From: Coenobita brevimanus
Lineage: Eukaryota > Arthropoda > Malacostraca > Decapoda > Coenobitidae
Direction of reading: 5' to 3'
Length of the DNA stretch: 64,000 bases
NCBI GenBank assembly: GCA_032717465.1
Contig: CM064670.1
Coordinates: forward strand, 13,360,431-13,424,430
The translations under genes and the position numbers were made by a program. This document shows, piece after piece, positions 22,016 through 33,045 of this stretch (positions within the stretch are counted from its first letter, which is position 1; each line of letters starts with the position of its first letter). The notes beneath the pieces are model-generated. The model did no database searches and was not told where the DNA came from. It was given only the letters and a program-made list of their open reading frames with translations.

Positions 22016-23290
22016 TTGTGCTAGGTGGGGGCACTCACCATCCACTCACTCTATGTAGTGCTGCTCTCAGGTGTCTGCCCTTTCCTCTCCTCCATCTTTC
22101 TTTCCTTCCATCCTCTTCTGTCTTTCTTTCCTTCATTCTTTCCTCGTCCTTCTGCCTACAGGTGACTTTACACTCCCTCTTCTATCTTTCTTTCCTTCAT
22201 TCTTTCCTGTTCCTTCTGCCTGTGGGTGACTCTATACTGAGTGACAAGCCAAATGGTCTCCTGTACACCAGGAAATCTTTTACTACGCTGGGTGGTAACT
22301 ATATAACCAAATTTTGGCGCCTGGTGGTTTAGTGGGTAAGTATGGAGCTCCAATCGGATTGAGCCACTGAAGGTTTATATCTAACGGGTGGCTGGGGTTT
22401 ATTGCTCATGTAATGCCACTCAGGGATGATTGAGGCTGGTCACTCTCATCTTAACCCCTAAAGACCTATGCCTCACAATTGTGCTTTTGTGTAATTTGAC
22501 ACACCAGCCTATCCCGTACGATCGATAAAGACACACAAAAAACTGGGGAAGGGTAACTCCGCCCCTTTGGTGACGTATATGGGATCAGACCAATGAAAGC
22601 TAGAGTGTCTGGGGTGGCATGGCGTGACTGGCCCCCAAAGGTGGGGGAGAAGGAACCCTCCCCCACCACCGTCACTTTACCTCCCTCAGCCCCATTGCAT
22701 CATCTCCACATTGTCCCCTCCCAACCAACCATACCCCAACATACCCACTACAGCTGTGTGTGCGTAGCAACCCTTCTGCCCTGTTCCTCCTCCCCCCTCC
22801 CTCCTCCCCTATCCCTCCCTCCTCCTCCCCCTTCCAACTACATACACTCCACCTCCACTTTTCACCTGGCTTGTTTTGTTGCTATGGGCATGTACCAGAC
22901 TGACATTTCATGCCTGGGGAACATTTCACATTGACATTAGTTATGTATATATAATTATTTACCGTAAATACAGTAATGCATTTTCTATACATTTTCTATT
23001 TTTGCCCATGGGGGATTGGTAACTTTTGTGCATCTTTGATGGGCGATTGTGCAATAACTATTTGGTCTATCTGGCTGAAACATACATTTTCAGGTGTGTA
23101 AATTTAGTCTCTTGAAATGTGGAAGAAAAATTTTTACCTTGGTGAAAGCCGAAAAATCAACACTGTTTTGTGGCTGGAGAGAGAGATCTGCTGAGCAAAC
23201 TGCGTTCTTTAGGGGATAAATGTCAGGACCAACTTGCTTTGCCCCTGGCTCCTACACTCTTTATGGGGCAACGTAGAATTGGATGATGAA
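22016..23290 (+). mobile_element. R1 copy e, split by PB2
   Basis: Sense R1: CACTCACCATCCACTCACTC, pyrimidine-rich units, TGGTGGTTTAGTGGGTAAGT (the best A box of the family), AAGGTTTATATCTAACGGG, CACTCTCATCTTAA, then after the insertion ATGTCAGGACCAACTTGC, TATGGGGCAACGTAG and an AATTGGATGATGAATTA tail. The pieces are 22016-22454 and 23220-23290. Confidence 0.82.
22455..23215. mobile_element. PB2, piggyBac-like MITE inside R1
   Basis: 761 bases with short inverted ends CCCCTAAAGA / TCTTTAGGGG. It is flanked by TTAA on the left (22451-22454) and ATAA on the right (23216-23219). Uninterrupted R1 copies read CATCTTAAATGTCAGG, so the target was TTAA and the right copy has mutated. No transposase. 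The interior is C-rich on the plus strand (22680-22850). Sequence unlike PB1 and PB3. Confidence 0.82.
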
Positions 23291-23842
23291 TTAAAGAATG
23301 AATGATGTGAAGCATGAACCAAAAAAAGCAGGAAAAAAAAGTACAAAGGTGGGAGACCTCTAAAAGCCATGCCCAAGAACATCCAAAAAGTCATTGTCTC
23401 AAAATACAACCTCTACCTCATAGATCTAACTATCTGTACAATTTTCTTTATCAATAGTTTCACATACACAGTATGGTACTGTATATGAAAATCTATCCCT
23501 TGGCCTTGGACAAATAACACCATCCTCATAACCCTTGCATACTGTAGAAGGCAACAAAGAGAGGCAGCAATGGAGACCAGGAAACCATCTCCCCTTAAAA
23601 CCTCTGACACAGCAATTTCAGTACTATACCCTCCCATTCCTACCGATATGAGTGTGTCAATGTTCCACAATGAAATTTTAAATACTGTCATGGACAAGAG
23701 TCTTCCTAGCATTTCACCTCCTCTTACTTTCCAGTACTGATTAATATTCCTCAGTTGTGAGAGGCTTACTATGCTTCTCTGTCCTCTGATGATTCTCTTT
23801 GATTTGACGCATTAGGGAGGAAAGTACAAGACATGCCCTAGG
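23291..23842 (-). other. SF3B3 intron, no recognised element
   Basis: No coding pattern or named repeat. Short A-runs near 23320-23340. Confidence 0.5.
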
Positions 23843-24068
23843 TGTGAAGTAGACTGTGGAATAGCAAGAAAACTTTTGTCCCTGATTATTTATCTACCTG
23901 TCTATCGGCCCACAGCTAAGCTACACAATGCCAATATTTAATGCAACAGTGACCAGTGTGAAGTAGACTGTGGAACTGCAAGCAAACTTTTGTCCCTGAT
24001 TATTAATTTATTTACCTATCTATGGGCCCATTGCTAAGCTACACAATCCCAATATTTAATGCAATAGG
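23843..24068. repeat. Tandem duplication, 114 bp x 2
   Basis: TGTGAAGTAGACTGTGGAA starts at 23843 and again at 23957. Both units continue CTTTTGTCCCTGATTATT and AGCTAAGCTACACAAT and end AATATTTAATGCAA. Two units differ by scattered substitutions and a small indel. Confidence 0.92.
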
Positions 24069-24302
24069 CTCACTTGCCAAGTTGCACTATGTAAGCAACA
24101 AATATCCATGGGTCACATCCAGTTGGAGTAACTTGACCCAAAAGACCACAGGCATTATTTGGTTATAAGGTTATCACCCAACACAGTAAAAATTATTTCC
24201 TGCATTACAGGAAACCATTTGGCTTCTCAGTCAGTGTAGTCACCTGAAGGCAGTACTATATCAAGTGAGCAGTTGGTGGGTGGTGCCACCTACCATTATT
24301 GC
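24069..24302 (-). mobile_element. R1 copy f, partial and diverged
   Basis: Antisense R1 with TTATTTGGTTATAAGGTTATCACCCA, ATTTCCTGCATTACAGGAAACC (hairpin with one arm decayed) and GTCAGTGTAGTCACC. The internal purine units are missing and the end is GTGGTGCCACCTACCA. Confidence 0.7.
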
Positions 24303-24635
24303 CTCTGACTGTAGTCATGAGAAAAACTATCGTTACCCCCAGGAATATTTGATGTGAAATGAACGTTAGCTGGGCTATGTGGGCGGGTCCTTGCTGTTCG
24401 CCCCTCCCCTATCTAGTGTTGCCATATCACAATCCCATCACAAGAGCTGGGATAATGAGCAAGAATGAGCCATATGACGGGGAAGTATAGAGGACATGTT
24501 TGAGTTACCCTGAGCGCCCCGCCGGAGATTAATTATGAAACTCAGCACGTTTATTATTTTCCTACTATTCAACACTTATTATCTATAGAATACAACAAAT
24601 AAATTATTTTGAAGTGTATTAAATCTATAGGCATC

Positions 24636-24676
<41 letters not shown>

Positions 24677-25371
24677 TCTTGCAGGGGGTGCACGAGTTCA
24701 TTTGTTTGCTTTAGATGGGTGGTTAAATGCTTCAGATGGATGCTTCAGTTAGTGGCATCCATTCGTCTACGTCTACAGGCTGTTTTGGAAGCAGGGGGTG
24801 GGTATACAAAATGTTAAAGCAATGAGACTGAACACGTATTATTATTTTCCTTCTACTCAACATTTATTATATGTAGAAAGCAATACATATCATTATTACA
24901 TTGAAATTTACTAACTTGGCTTGTATCGGCTGAATTACTACCATACGTCTGGCATGGGTGCACATACTCATTGCCTGTCTGCATGTGTGTTGCCGATGCT
25001 ACACCATTTAGTTATATTGTTATTTGATGAATTCATTGTCGGATAAAAAAAACGTATTGTCTCTATGCACAGAGGCCAAACGATCTAATTAGCTTGTATT
25101 ACCTCTAGCACAAATTCTAATATCTGTGTCTCACATAACCAATATTGACGGGTTTGCTGTACAAACTTCCTGTCCTGTCATTCCATGACACTTCGTCGTT
25201 GCGTCATAGTGCATGGCTCTGAAAGGTAATGATAGTTTTTCTTGTGACTGTACATGTAAATGATAATAGCTTCCTTCACATCTATATTCTATCATTCTAT
25301 CCATCAATCCAACACGCATCATCCAGTCCTATACTGTTCCATCAGTAGCCGAGCCAAGACATTTTAGATGA
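24303..25371 (-). repeat. Intron with a dispersed duplicate and a poly-T tract
   Basis: 24534-24630 and 24826-24925 are similar to each other (ACACGTATTATTATTTTCC and CAACATTTATTAT type). They are separated by a poly-T run of about 33 bases (24640-24673) and an unrelated segment. This could be two decayed copies of one short element. Nothing coding; 24926-25371 shows no named element. Confidence 0.5.
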
Positions 25372-26131
25372 CTGATGAGTTTGAGAGAGTGTGTAAGAAA
25401 CGGAATCTAAAGGTGAATGTAGGGAAGAGTAAAGTGATGGTCTTTGAGAGAGGTGAAGTCAGTGAATGTACAGCGAGGCTGGATGGTGAGGAATTGGAAA
25501 ATGTGAGTACGTTTAAGTACAGTACTTGGGTAGTGTGATGAGTAAGGATGGAGGTTTGGAGGGTGAAGTGCTTGAAAGGGTACAGCAGGGAAGAAAGGTT
25601 GCTGGTTCTTTGAAAGCAGTGATAAGAAACAGGGAAGTGAGCATGGAAGTGAAAAAGTTACTACATGACAGTATTGTGACACCAACTCTAACGTACGGAA
25701 GTAAAGCTTGGACGTTGTTGGAAGGACACAAATCAAGAGTGAGGGCAGTGGAAATGAGTTATTTAAGAGGAGCCTGTGGAGTCACATGGAGAGACAGGCT
25801 GACGAATGAGGATATAAAGGAGCGTTGTGGTGTTGATGTGGATGTGATAGGAAGTGTTATCAGGAACACACTGAGGTGGTCTGGCCATGTGGAGAGGATG
25901 GAGGGTGAAAGACTGACGAAGAGAGTATATGTGTGTGAGGTGGAGGGGGGAAGAGGGAGGGGGAGGCCGAGGATGAGATGGAGGGATGGGGTGGAGAGGT
26001 ATATGAGAGAAGGGGGTGTGAGTTGGGAGCAGGGCAGTGAAATGGCGGGGGACAGGGCGACTTGGAGGCAATTTGTTTGTGGCCACCCCAAACGGGATTG
26101 AGGCGTCTGGCAATAGATAGATAGATAGATT
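25372..26131 (+). mobile_element. LINE-A copy A3, 5'-truncated
   Basis: Begins in the GRVCKKRNLKVN region (after RT motif C) and runs to AGGCGTCTGGCAATAGATAGATAGATAGA. It has a 191-codon open stretch (25526-26101) with LTYGSKAWTLLEGHKSRVRA, GHVERMEGERLTKRV and GRGRPRMRWRDGV. It is close to A2 in sequence, including the same extra CAGTA before CTTGGGTAGTG, which shifts the frame. Opposite in orientation to SF3B3. Confidence 0.9.
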
Positions 26132-26293
26132 TGTTGCTCACTCTTAAATAGCAGTGTGTGTGCAATAGGTACAACCAAAAATGCCTCAAAATTAGCCCCT
26201 TATAGGATACATCAGATTGAAACTCACTAAACCACCAAGCATCACCATAATAAAAAACTATCTGAAATATTACGGAAAATGTATTTTACTGAC

Positions 26294-26416
26294 ACTCTCG
26301 TTGCCCTGCATGATGATCCTGAAGAGCTTGACAGGCCTGGATCCTAAGTAGCGGGTCCGTGTGTCAGACATGTCACCAGTCACAGCATCCAGCACTGTAC
26401 GCAGCAATACACCATT
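26294..26416 (-). CDS. SF3B3: SF3B3 exon (second in transcript order here)
   Basis: 123 bases, 41 codons, both junctions between codons: [41 protein letters not shown]. It matches the family segment [10 protein letters not shown]...[19 protein letters not shown] almost residue for residue. The acceptor has a long polypyrimidine tract (TTTTTTTCTTTCTGTTTTATTAG) and the donor is GTCAGT. The following exon continues with VLAMSSRSW, as in the family. Confidence 0.96.
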
Positions 26417-26984
26417 CTAATAAAACAGAAAGAAAAAAATGCTTGTTACCCTCTTTCAGGATTACCTAATAACACAAAGTACAATAATGAATTCCTTGAA
26501 TCCAATGATGCATGTTCTAGCATATTCTTGCTACCACCAGCTGATAATTACTCCATTTAAAATGGACATCTAGTTGTGAAGGGATGAATTATATAAACTT
26601 CCAATTTGAAAATTTCATCTCAGCTCAATAAAGCTGTGTCCAAACAACAACAATAAACTTAAGACATCATAATAATGAAGGGGTCAAAATAATGTCACTT
26701 AAGTATACTGTTGTTCAGAGAGAGAGAGAGAAATCATTTTTTTTTTTCTCTCTCTCTCTCTATAAGTATACATTTAAAATGACTATGATACTGAATCACA
26801 GAAAATAAGTTAATTAAATAGTTCTATACCAACAAACTTTTAACCATTTCAGTGAAACAATATAGTCTTCTGGTACTGTTAATGGTTAAATACTGATTTT
26901 ACCATTCTCCTTTCCCCCCCCCCCTTTTTTTTTAAATAACAGAACAGAAGAAGGAAAACGAATAAAAAAAAAAAAAAATCCATA
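26417..26984 (-). repeat. Start of a 27-kb SF3B3 intron region; GA/CT hairpin
   Basis: Mostly AT-rich unique sequence. At 26716-26762 an (AG)n run ending AGAAA is followed, after ATCATT, by TTTCTCTCTC, making an inverted repeat that can fold on itself. Short C, T and A homopolymers at 26912-26932 and 26966-26979. Confidence 0.7.
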
Positions 26985-27755
26985 CACCAGATTACTGGTG
27001 TCCTCCATTCATAAAATATCTGTAACAGTTGGACTTGAACAGCTGTAGGTTGAAGTTTGGAGAGAAACAACTCTGGGGAAGTGAGTTCCAGAGAGATGCA
27101 GTTCGGGGAATGTAAGAATTCTGATAGGTAGAAGTTCTGCAATATGGCTGAGTGACGTTCCAGTCGTGATCGCTACCAGATGCCTGTGTAGCATGAGGGA
27201 TGGCATGGAGAGGTGGCACAATGGACACAACTTCGTCTGAGCATTTGCCATAAAAATATCTGTAAAATAATGCAAGAGAGGCAACATTCCTTCTTACTTG
27301 TAGTGGAGGTAGTTTATTTATAATAGCAGGGTTATTAATAATTACAGCAGCTTTGTTCTGAATTTTGTCTAGTTATTCTAATGCAACCTCTCCATATCCA
27401 TTCCACAAGGGTGAGCAACGTTCAAGCTGACAGCACACATGACTCTTATAAATTAAAGCTAACTGCTTGTCAGTGAAGAAGTTATGGACTCTGTACAATA
27501 AACTAAGTTTCTTCGATGCAGTTTCATTAAGTGATTTGACATGAGAGGTCCAGCTGAGGACACTGTTAAGTGTGATGCCGAGAATCTCAATACTTTTGGA
27601 GATGGGAATATTGGTAGCACTGAAGGTAATATACGAATCTGGAAATATCGGTCTACTAGTAAACTGTATATATTTGGTTTTACTAACATTAAAAGAGACA
27701 AGCTGAGCATAATATGATAAAATCCACTGCAATAAATCCTCATTATAGGTGGCAC
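26985..27755 (-). mobile_element. CR1/L2-like LINE, C-terminal remnant
   Basis: The minus strand reads LGITLNSVLSWTSHVKSLNE, ASKKLSLLYRVHNFFTDKQL, LERCSPLWNGYGEVALE then a stop, LDKIQNKAAVIINNP, LPPLQVRRNVASLALFYRYF and SYIPRTASLWNSLPQS. This is the C-terminal region typical of CR1/L2/Daphne-type LINEs after the RT core. Stop and frame changes (27373, about 27280) show it is dead. The RT catalytic core is absent. Confidence 0.72.
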
Positions 27756-28287
27756 TGCTTACTGTACTTTCGCTGCCACCTATAAAGTTGTTTTGCCAGT
27801 TCCCACAATTAACAACAGCAGTTACATACCAAAAGTTGTGATATTGTGGTACAACCTCAAAAAAAAGTATCGGCCTCTTTCCTCACGAATACAATGTGAC
27901 ACAAATGACAAACTCTAAACAGTAACTGTATATACCTGATACATTGGTAGGCTTGCCATCCTAGTACAGAAGAGTTGCTGGTTACCAGTTAAGCACATGC
28001 TATAATTACTGTGGATCACAGTGTCCACCCTCAGTTGTTATATCTGCTCAACCCCAGTCTGTAAGGCTGAGCAGACCTATCAAACACAGACAAGAAACTG
28101 CCCCCGCAGGGTTGTCCATGCAGTGAACTATTGTTCCCTTGCAGTTCACAGTGCCTTGTCACAGTGAGGGGGGGAAGGAAAAGGTGTGGAGATTTGGTTC
28201 CTGGATGAATGATGCATTTCCAGCACTCTACCCAGTTAGTAGGGACACCACGCAGGCTCCATGCCATCTTATTTCCAGGTTATATGG
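27756..28287 (-). other. SF3B3 intron, possible old repeat
   Basis: The segment around 28050-28130 (AGTCTGTAAGGCTGAGCAGACCTATCAA) resembles 18363-18400 (CAGTCTGGCTGGGCAGACCCATCAACCAC), so an unnamed dispersed repeat may be present. No gene. Confidence 0.4.
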
Positions 28288-28830
28288 TACACAGGGAAGA
28301 AAGGTTGCTGTTCTTTGAAAGCAGTGATAAGGAACAGTGAAGTAAGCATAAAAGTACAAAAGTCACTGCATGACAATATGGTGATACCAACTCTAACGTA
28401 TGAAAGTGAAGCTTAGACCTTGTTGGAAGGACACAAGTCAAGAGTGACAGCAGTGGAAATGAGTTATTTGAGACGAGCATGTGGAGTTATGTGAAGAGAC
28501 AGACTGACAAATGAGGAAGTGATGGAGCATTGTGGTGTGGATGTGATAGATGGCATTAGGAGAACTACACTGAGGTGGTTTGGCCATGTGGAGAGGATGG
28601 AAAACGAGAGACTAACGAGGAGAGTGTATGCAAGTGAGGTGGAGGGGGAAGAGGGAGGAGGAGGCTGAGGATGAGATGGAGAGATGGAGCGGAGAGAAAT
28701 ATGACAGAGTGGGGTGTGAGCTGGGAGCAGAGCAGTGAAATAGCACTAGACAGTGCAACATGGAGGCGATTTGTCTGTGGCCACACCTTACAGGATTGAG
28801 GTGCCTGGCAATATATAGACAGATAGATAG
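28288..28830 (+). mobile_element. LINE-A-related 3' fragment, diverged
   Basis: From CAGGGAAGAAAGGTTGCTG through GGTTTGGCCATGTGGAGAGG to GAGGTGCCTGGCAATATATAGACAGATAGATAG. Multiple stops and indels. Similar in age to the 5909 copy. Confidence 0.82.
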
Positions 28831-29058
28831 ACAGTTACCATCCAGCATTATAAAAGGGTTTCCTGGGTTACAAGAAACCATTTGGTTTGTCACTCGGTGT
28901 AGAGTCACCAGAAGCAGTAAGAAGAGTAATAAAAAGTGACAGAAATGAGAGAGAGACATAGGAAGAGAGGAGGACAGACAGAAACAAAATGATAAATGTG
29001 AAAGATGTAGGCAGCATTCCATCAAGTGAATGGATGATGGTCACCACCACCAACCACC
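28831..29058 (-). mobile_element. R1 copy g, partial
   Basis: Antisense R1 from GTTACCATCCAGCATTATAAAAGGG, with TTTCCTGGGTTACAAGAAACCATTTGG, TGTCACTCGGTGTAGAGTCACC and ACCACCACCAACCACC. The tRNA-like part is missing. It starts directly after the LINE-A tail. Confidence 0.72.
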
Positions 29059-29354
29059 TTGTCCATCTTTAGTAAGATAATACAGTAAAGTAAGAAAATA
29101 CATCAGTGGGCTTAAGGCCATTTCATGAAGGGCGATGATAATGCCTCATGATTTTTGCCACATCTTTATAGTGACTGTAAAACCCTTGGGTGCATCTAAC
29201 ACTGTTACCATTTAGGCCTCAGAAAAGCCTTCAATGAACTGATTCACTTCATATGGAAATAATTTGGCTATACAGGAAATTACAACGCCATTCTTATTTG
29301 ATAAGACATTATAATACACCTCTGAGTGCTTGAAATTGAATCAAATATTATATA
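29059..29354 (-). other. Intron, no recognised element
   Basis: Sequence between R1g and the left end of Tc1a. No coding or repeat signal seen. Confidence 0.5.
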
Positions 29355-30747
29355 CAGTACTCGTCAGAAGTATTCAGCGTTGTCCGCCGGGCGCGCAATA
29401 CTTATGGCCCAAAAAGAATCACCCATTTTGGGGGGTAAGAATTGAGCCACAAGTTTGAGCTCCGAGCACGACGTCACGGTAGCCTGAGGCCTTCTGACGC
29501 GCTGGTTGGTTCCCGCCTCAGTCGCCCACGGGCTGCCTGAGAGAGAGGAACTCCACCGAGTGTCCCTCTCAAATTACGCCATTTTTTACCGAGTGTCCCA
29601 CAGTGTTTTGGCCTTCACAACTTTGTTATGGCACCTACCCGTGAACTATTGAGTGAAATCATATCCCAGATCATTGCTCTGAAGGAGGCCACCAGACAAA
29701 GGAAATTAGTGAACTGGTTGGTGTGGCACGATCGACAGTGCGTCGTTGGTGTGCGCGGTTTCGGGTGGAAAACAGTGGTGAAGTTCCCACAAAGAAACCG
29801 AGGTCTGGTAGGCCTAGGAAAACTTCCCCAAGGTCTGTTAATGTTTTAAAACGTGCAGTGGAGTTTAATCCTCGTGTGAGTGCAAGGAAAATTAAGGAGA
29901 GCAACCCGGAAGTGTTTGGTGAGGTGTCAGTGAGAACAGTGTCTCGTAGGGTGCATGAGCTTGGTTACACAAGTCACAGGCCTGTGAAAAAGCCTCTTCT
30001 CACCAAGAGCCAGAGAATTCGTAGGCTTGCCTTTGCTAATAAATATCTAACCTGGGGTGAGGAGCAATAGTTGTCAGTGTTGTGGTCTGATGAGGCAACG
30101 TTTAGTGTTACTTGTAACAGAGGAGCACGTGTGTATTGACGCAAAGGTAGTGACCCACTTGACCCACGGTATGTAGAAAGCACAGTTAACCATCCTGATT
30201 CACTCATGGTATGGGGTTGTTTCTCAGGGAAGGGTTTGGGGAAGCTTGTTTTACTTCCCAAGAACCTCAGAGTGAATCAGGATGTTTACCTGGAGCTTCT
30301 GTGTAATCATTTACCAGACTCCTTCGAGCCAACAGGTTCATGAGTGTTTCAGCAGGACGGTGCACCTGCTCACAAGGCCAAATCGGTCACCAATTGGCTT
30401 CGTGACTGCGAGGTATCATTCATGACAGACTGGCCTGGAAATAGCCCAGACCTCAACCCGACAGAAAACCTCTGGTACCTCGTAAAGAAGAGTCTCCAAG
30501 GGAAGGACGTGAGCTCTCTGCCTAAGCTGGAAGCCGCCATTCGTGACTCCTGGGACAAAATACCCCTCCAGCACCTCAGGAGCCTCGCCCTTTCACTTCC
30601 AAGACGTCTCAGGTCCGTGAAGAAACATAATGCTACCCTACGAAGCACTAAAGGTAAATAAAATGCATTATTTATATGTTTTTTCAATGTTGAAAGGTTT
30701 GTTTCTCAGGAGGGACGCAGGGTGCTCCATACTTCTGACGAGCACTG
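29355..30747 (+). mobile_element. Tc1-like element, copy a (inactive)
   Basis: Terminal inverted repeats begin CAGTACTCGTCAGAAGTAT on the left and CAGTGCTCGTCAGAAGTATG read inward from the right. They are flanked by TA on both sides (29353-29354, 30748-30749). 1393 bases. It is the same family as 34637-36034 but in the opposite orientation. Confidence 0.93.
29628..30661 (+). pseudogene. Tc1-like transposase, broken
   Basis: Starts MAPTRELLSEIISQIIALKE like the intact copy. It then changes frame near 29700 (small deletion), has a TAG instead of the Trp codon after WGEEQ (30068-30070), a stop after GARVY (TGA, about 30138), a stop near 30343, and a changed C terminus. The QQDGAPAHK and NSPDLNPTENLWY motifs survive in the last part (30344-30661). 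Confidence 0.92.
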
Positions 30748-32135
30748 TAACTCCAACTACTGTAGAAAGTATGATCACAGAAAGAGTGAATACTGAAATG
30801 CAGTTTGGGTTTATGCCTGGCAAAGGGACTACTGATGCCATATTCATTGTTCGACAGCTTCAGGAAAAATATCTAGGAAAGAAAAGGGAATTGTACTTTG
30901 TTCTGTTGATTTGGAGAAGCCCTTTCACAGAGTCCCTAGAGAGGTGGTGAAGTGGGCAAGGAGAAAGCTTGGGCACGAGGAGTGGCTGGTTAGGGTGGTT
31001 ATGGTCATGCTTGTGGGTGCTCGCATCCGGTTAAGGGTGAATGGAGTTTTGACTCAAGAGTTTTCCATGAATGTTGGTGTGCATCAGGGGTCAAACCTGA
31101 GCCCCTTGTTGTTTACTGTGGTACTCGAAGCCCTCTCACGTGACTTCAGAAATGGACTCCCACGGGAAATATATGCTGATGATTTGGTGCTGATTGCATA
31201 GAATGAAAGGGAGGTGGAGGAATGATTTAGGAAATGGAGAGATGGTATGGGTCACAGCGGCTAAAGAGTAAATGCAGATAAAACAAAAGTGATGGTATCT
31301 AGGACTGGGGGTTGTATTGTCAAAGTGGGGTGTAGCCAAGAGCGATCTGCCACAAGGGCGTGGGAAGTAAATCCATCTTATGCAATGTTTATGATAAGTG
31401 GGTGCATTAGAGATGTATTGGTATTAGAGGTAGACTGCGAGATAATGCTGATTTCATGTGTGCGGTATGCTGGGGAGAGCATGTGCAGATTGCCGGTCAG
31501 GGAGAGCATGAGGAGATTGCAGGCATGAAAGATCTGAACTTGTTGGTGAGTCTCTTGAGTGTGTGGAAGAGTTTATATTTGGGAGACATGTTATGTGCTG
31601 GAGGTGGGGCTGGAGCTAGCTCTGTGACTAAAGTGAGGAGTGGTTGGAAGTACAGAGAGCTGTTGCCTTTCCTGACGCTGAGAGGTCTCTCCCTCTGTGC
31701 AAAGGGATATTGGTATGCAGAATATTAGGAATGTAATGTTGTATGGTAGTGAAACCTGGACAGTAAAAGACGAGGATATTCACAGGCTCAAACATACAGA
31801 AATGATTAGGTGACTGTGCAATATGTCCCTGAGTGCAAGGTCTGGTGGGGCTTGGTTTACGACTGAAGAGTTGAGAGGCACGATGGGACTGGAATGTATT
31901 GGTGTAGTGATGAGGACAGGTAGATTGAGACGGTTTAGGCATGTGAAGAGGATGGGGGATGATAACTGGGTGCAGAAAGTGAGAAGTGTTAATGTCTGGG
32001 GTAGGGCAGCAAGAGGGAGACCAAAATTGACCTGGCACGAGGTTACTCAGTTTGACCTAAGGGATAAGGGACTGAATAGCAAAGCTGCCAGAGATCGGGC
32101 AGCATGGACAGCCGCTATTGGGTGACCAAGGCCGA
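30748..32135 (+). mobile_element. LINE-C copy 1, decayed RT
   Basis: RT pieces: MQFGFMPGKGTTDAIFIVRQ, a broken motif A (CSVDLEKPF frame), VNGVLTQEFSMNVGVHQGSN-LSPLLF (motif B), IYADDLVLIA (motif C), and the C-terminal LYGSETWTVKDED and RGRPKLTWHE. Between them (about 31310-31510) is a broken zinc-finger-like segment that is intact in LINE-C copy 2. It ends with an A-rich (CAAAA)n tail near 32160. The left side is cut by, or joined to, Tc1a. Confidence 0.78.
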
Positions 32136-32616
32136 CGCATCCAAGCATGTTGGAGCCAACAAAAACAAAACAAAACAAGAGGAAACTGGCTGTGTACTGT
32201 GTTCAAAACAGTTCAACGGGAAGATGCTCAGTTCATGCAAATATGAGGACATTATATTGCTACTTGGCACCCCAACAGCTGGAATGGACATTATCTAAGG
32301 AGCCTGAATCACTTGAGTTACAAGTATCTGTGGTAGTTTTGCTAATGGTATACAAAAAAAATCTTAAAGCCACTCTGGCTCATTGTCTCATTTGAGGGTA
32401 AGTGGTATACTGCATAAATGATAATTATCTGGTGTTCAAAAGCAGAAACAAAAGTGCACACCACTGTAAGAAATACCAACCCTATTGAACCTGCCATGCA
32501 TGTCACATTGTGTGAATTTACAGAAACATCAGCTCAATGGTCCCAATTCTTTTTTGGGTGACTGTACATAGCACAGACTTATAATGGGGACTGCCAGCGC
32601 TGTTTTATAATCATGG
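32136..32616 (-). other. LINE-C tail and unrecognised intron
   Basis: The first 45 bases are the LINE-C tail (AACAAAAACAAAACAAAACA). The rest holds no gene or named repeat. Confidence 0.5.
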
Positions 32617-32950
32617 GAGATGGTGGCTGAATCGGTAGAGACGTGGCTTGCAGTCCTTGTGGACCCAGGTTCGAATCCCAGCTGGGGCAGGGAACAGCAT
32701 AAGGATTTGAATTTCATTAAAGCAGCCTTTACTGATCTACAAGAAGACCTGCCAACATGTTGTAAAAATACCCCCACTAATACCAAGACACCAGTTCTGT
32801 ATAAGACAGCCCTAGCATGTATTCAATATGGACAGTGGGTGTTAGTGCCAAAGTGGTGAAATGTGGAGGTGTACGGATGTAGGAGGACTACTGGGCCTTG
32901 ATAATGGGTTGTGAAGCATATGCCCAGAGTTGGACATACACAAAAAAAAA
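32617..32950 (+). mobile_element. SINE1 copy, well preserved
   Basis: TGGTGGCTGAATCGGTAGAG (A box) and CAGGTTCGAATCCCAGCTGG (B box), the same body as 3319-3665 with scattered changes, and an A-rich tail at 32940-32950. Opposite in orientation to SF3B3. Confidence 0.9.
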
Positions 32951-33045
32951 TAATACAATATATATTTATCTACAGTATATATCTATATATCTACTGTGTG
33001 TCTATCTATCTATCTATCTATCTATATATATATATATATATACCT
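32951..33045. repeat. (TATC)n and (TA)n microsatellites
   Basis: TATCTA/TATC run then (TA)n up to ATATACCTAGG, directly before LINE-C copy 2. Confidence 0.92.

Noticed and set aside
22593..22934. Pro-rich 113-codon frame
   Set aside because: Lies inside the non-coding PB2 MITE in a C-rich stretch.
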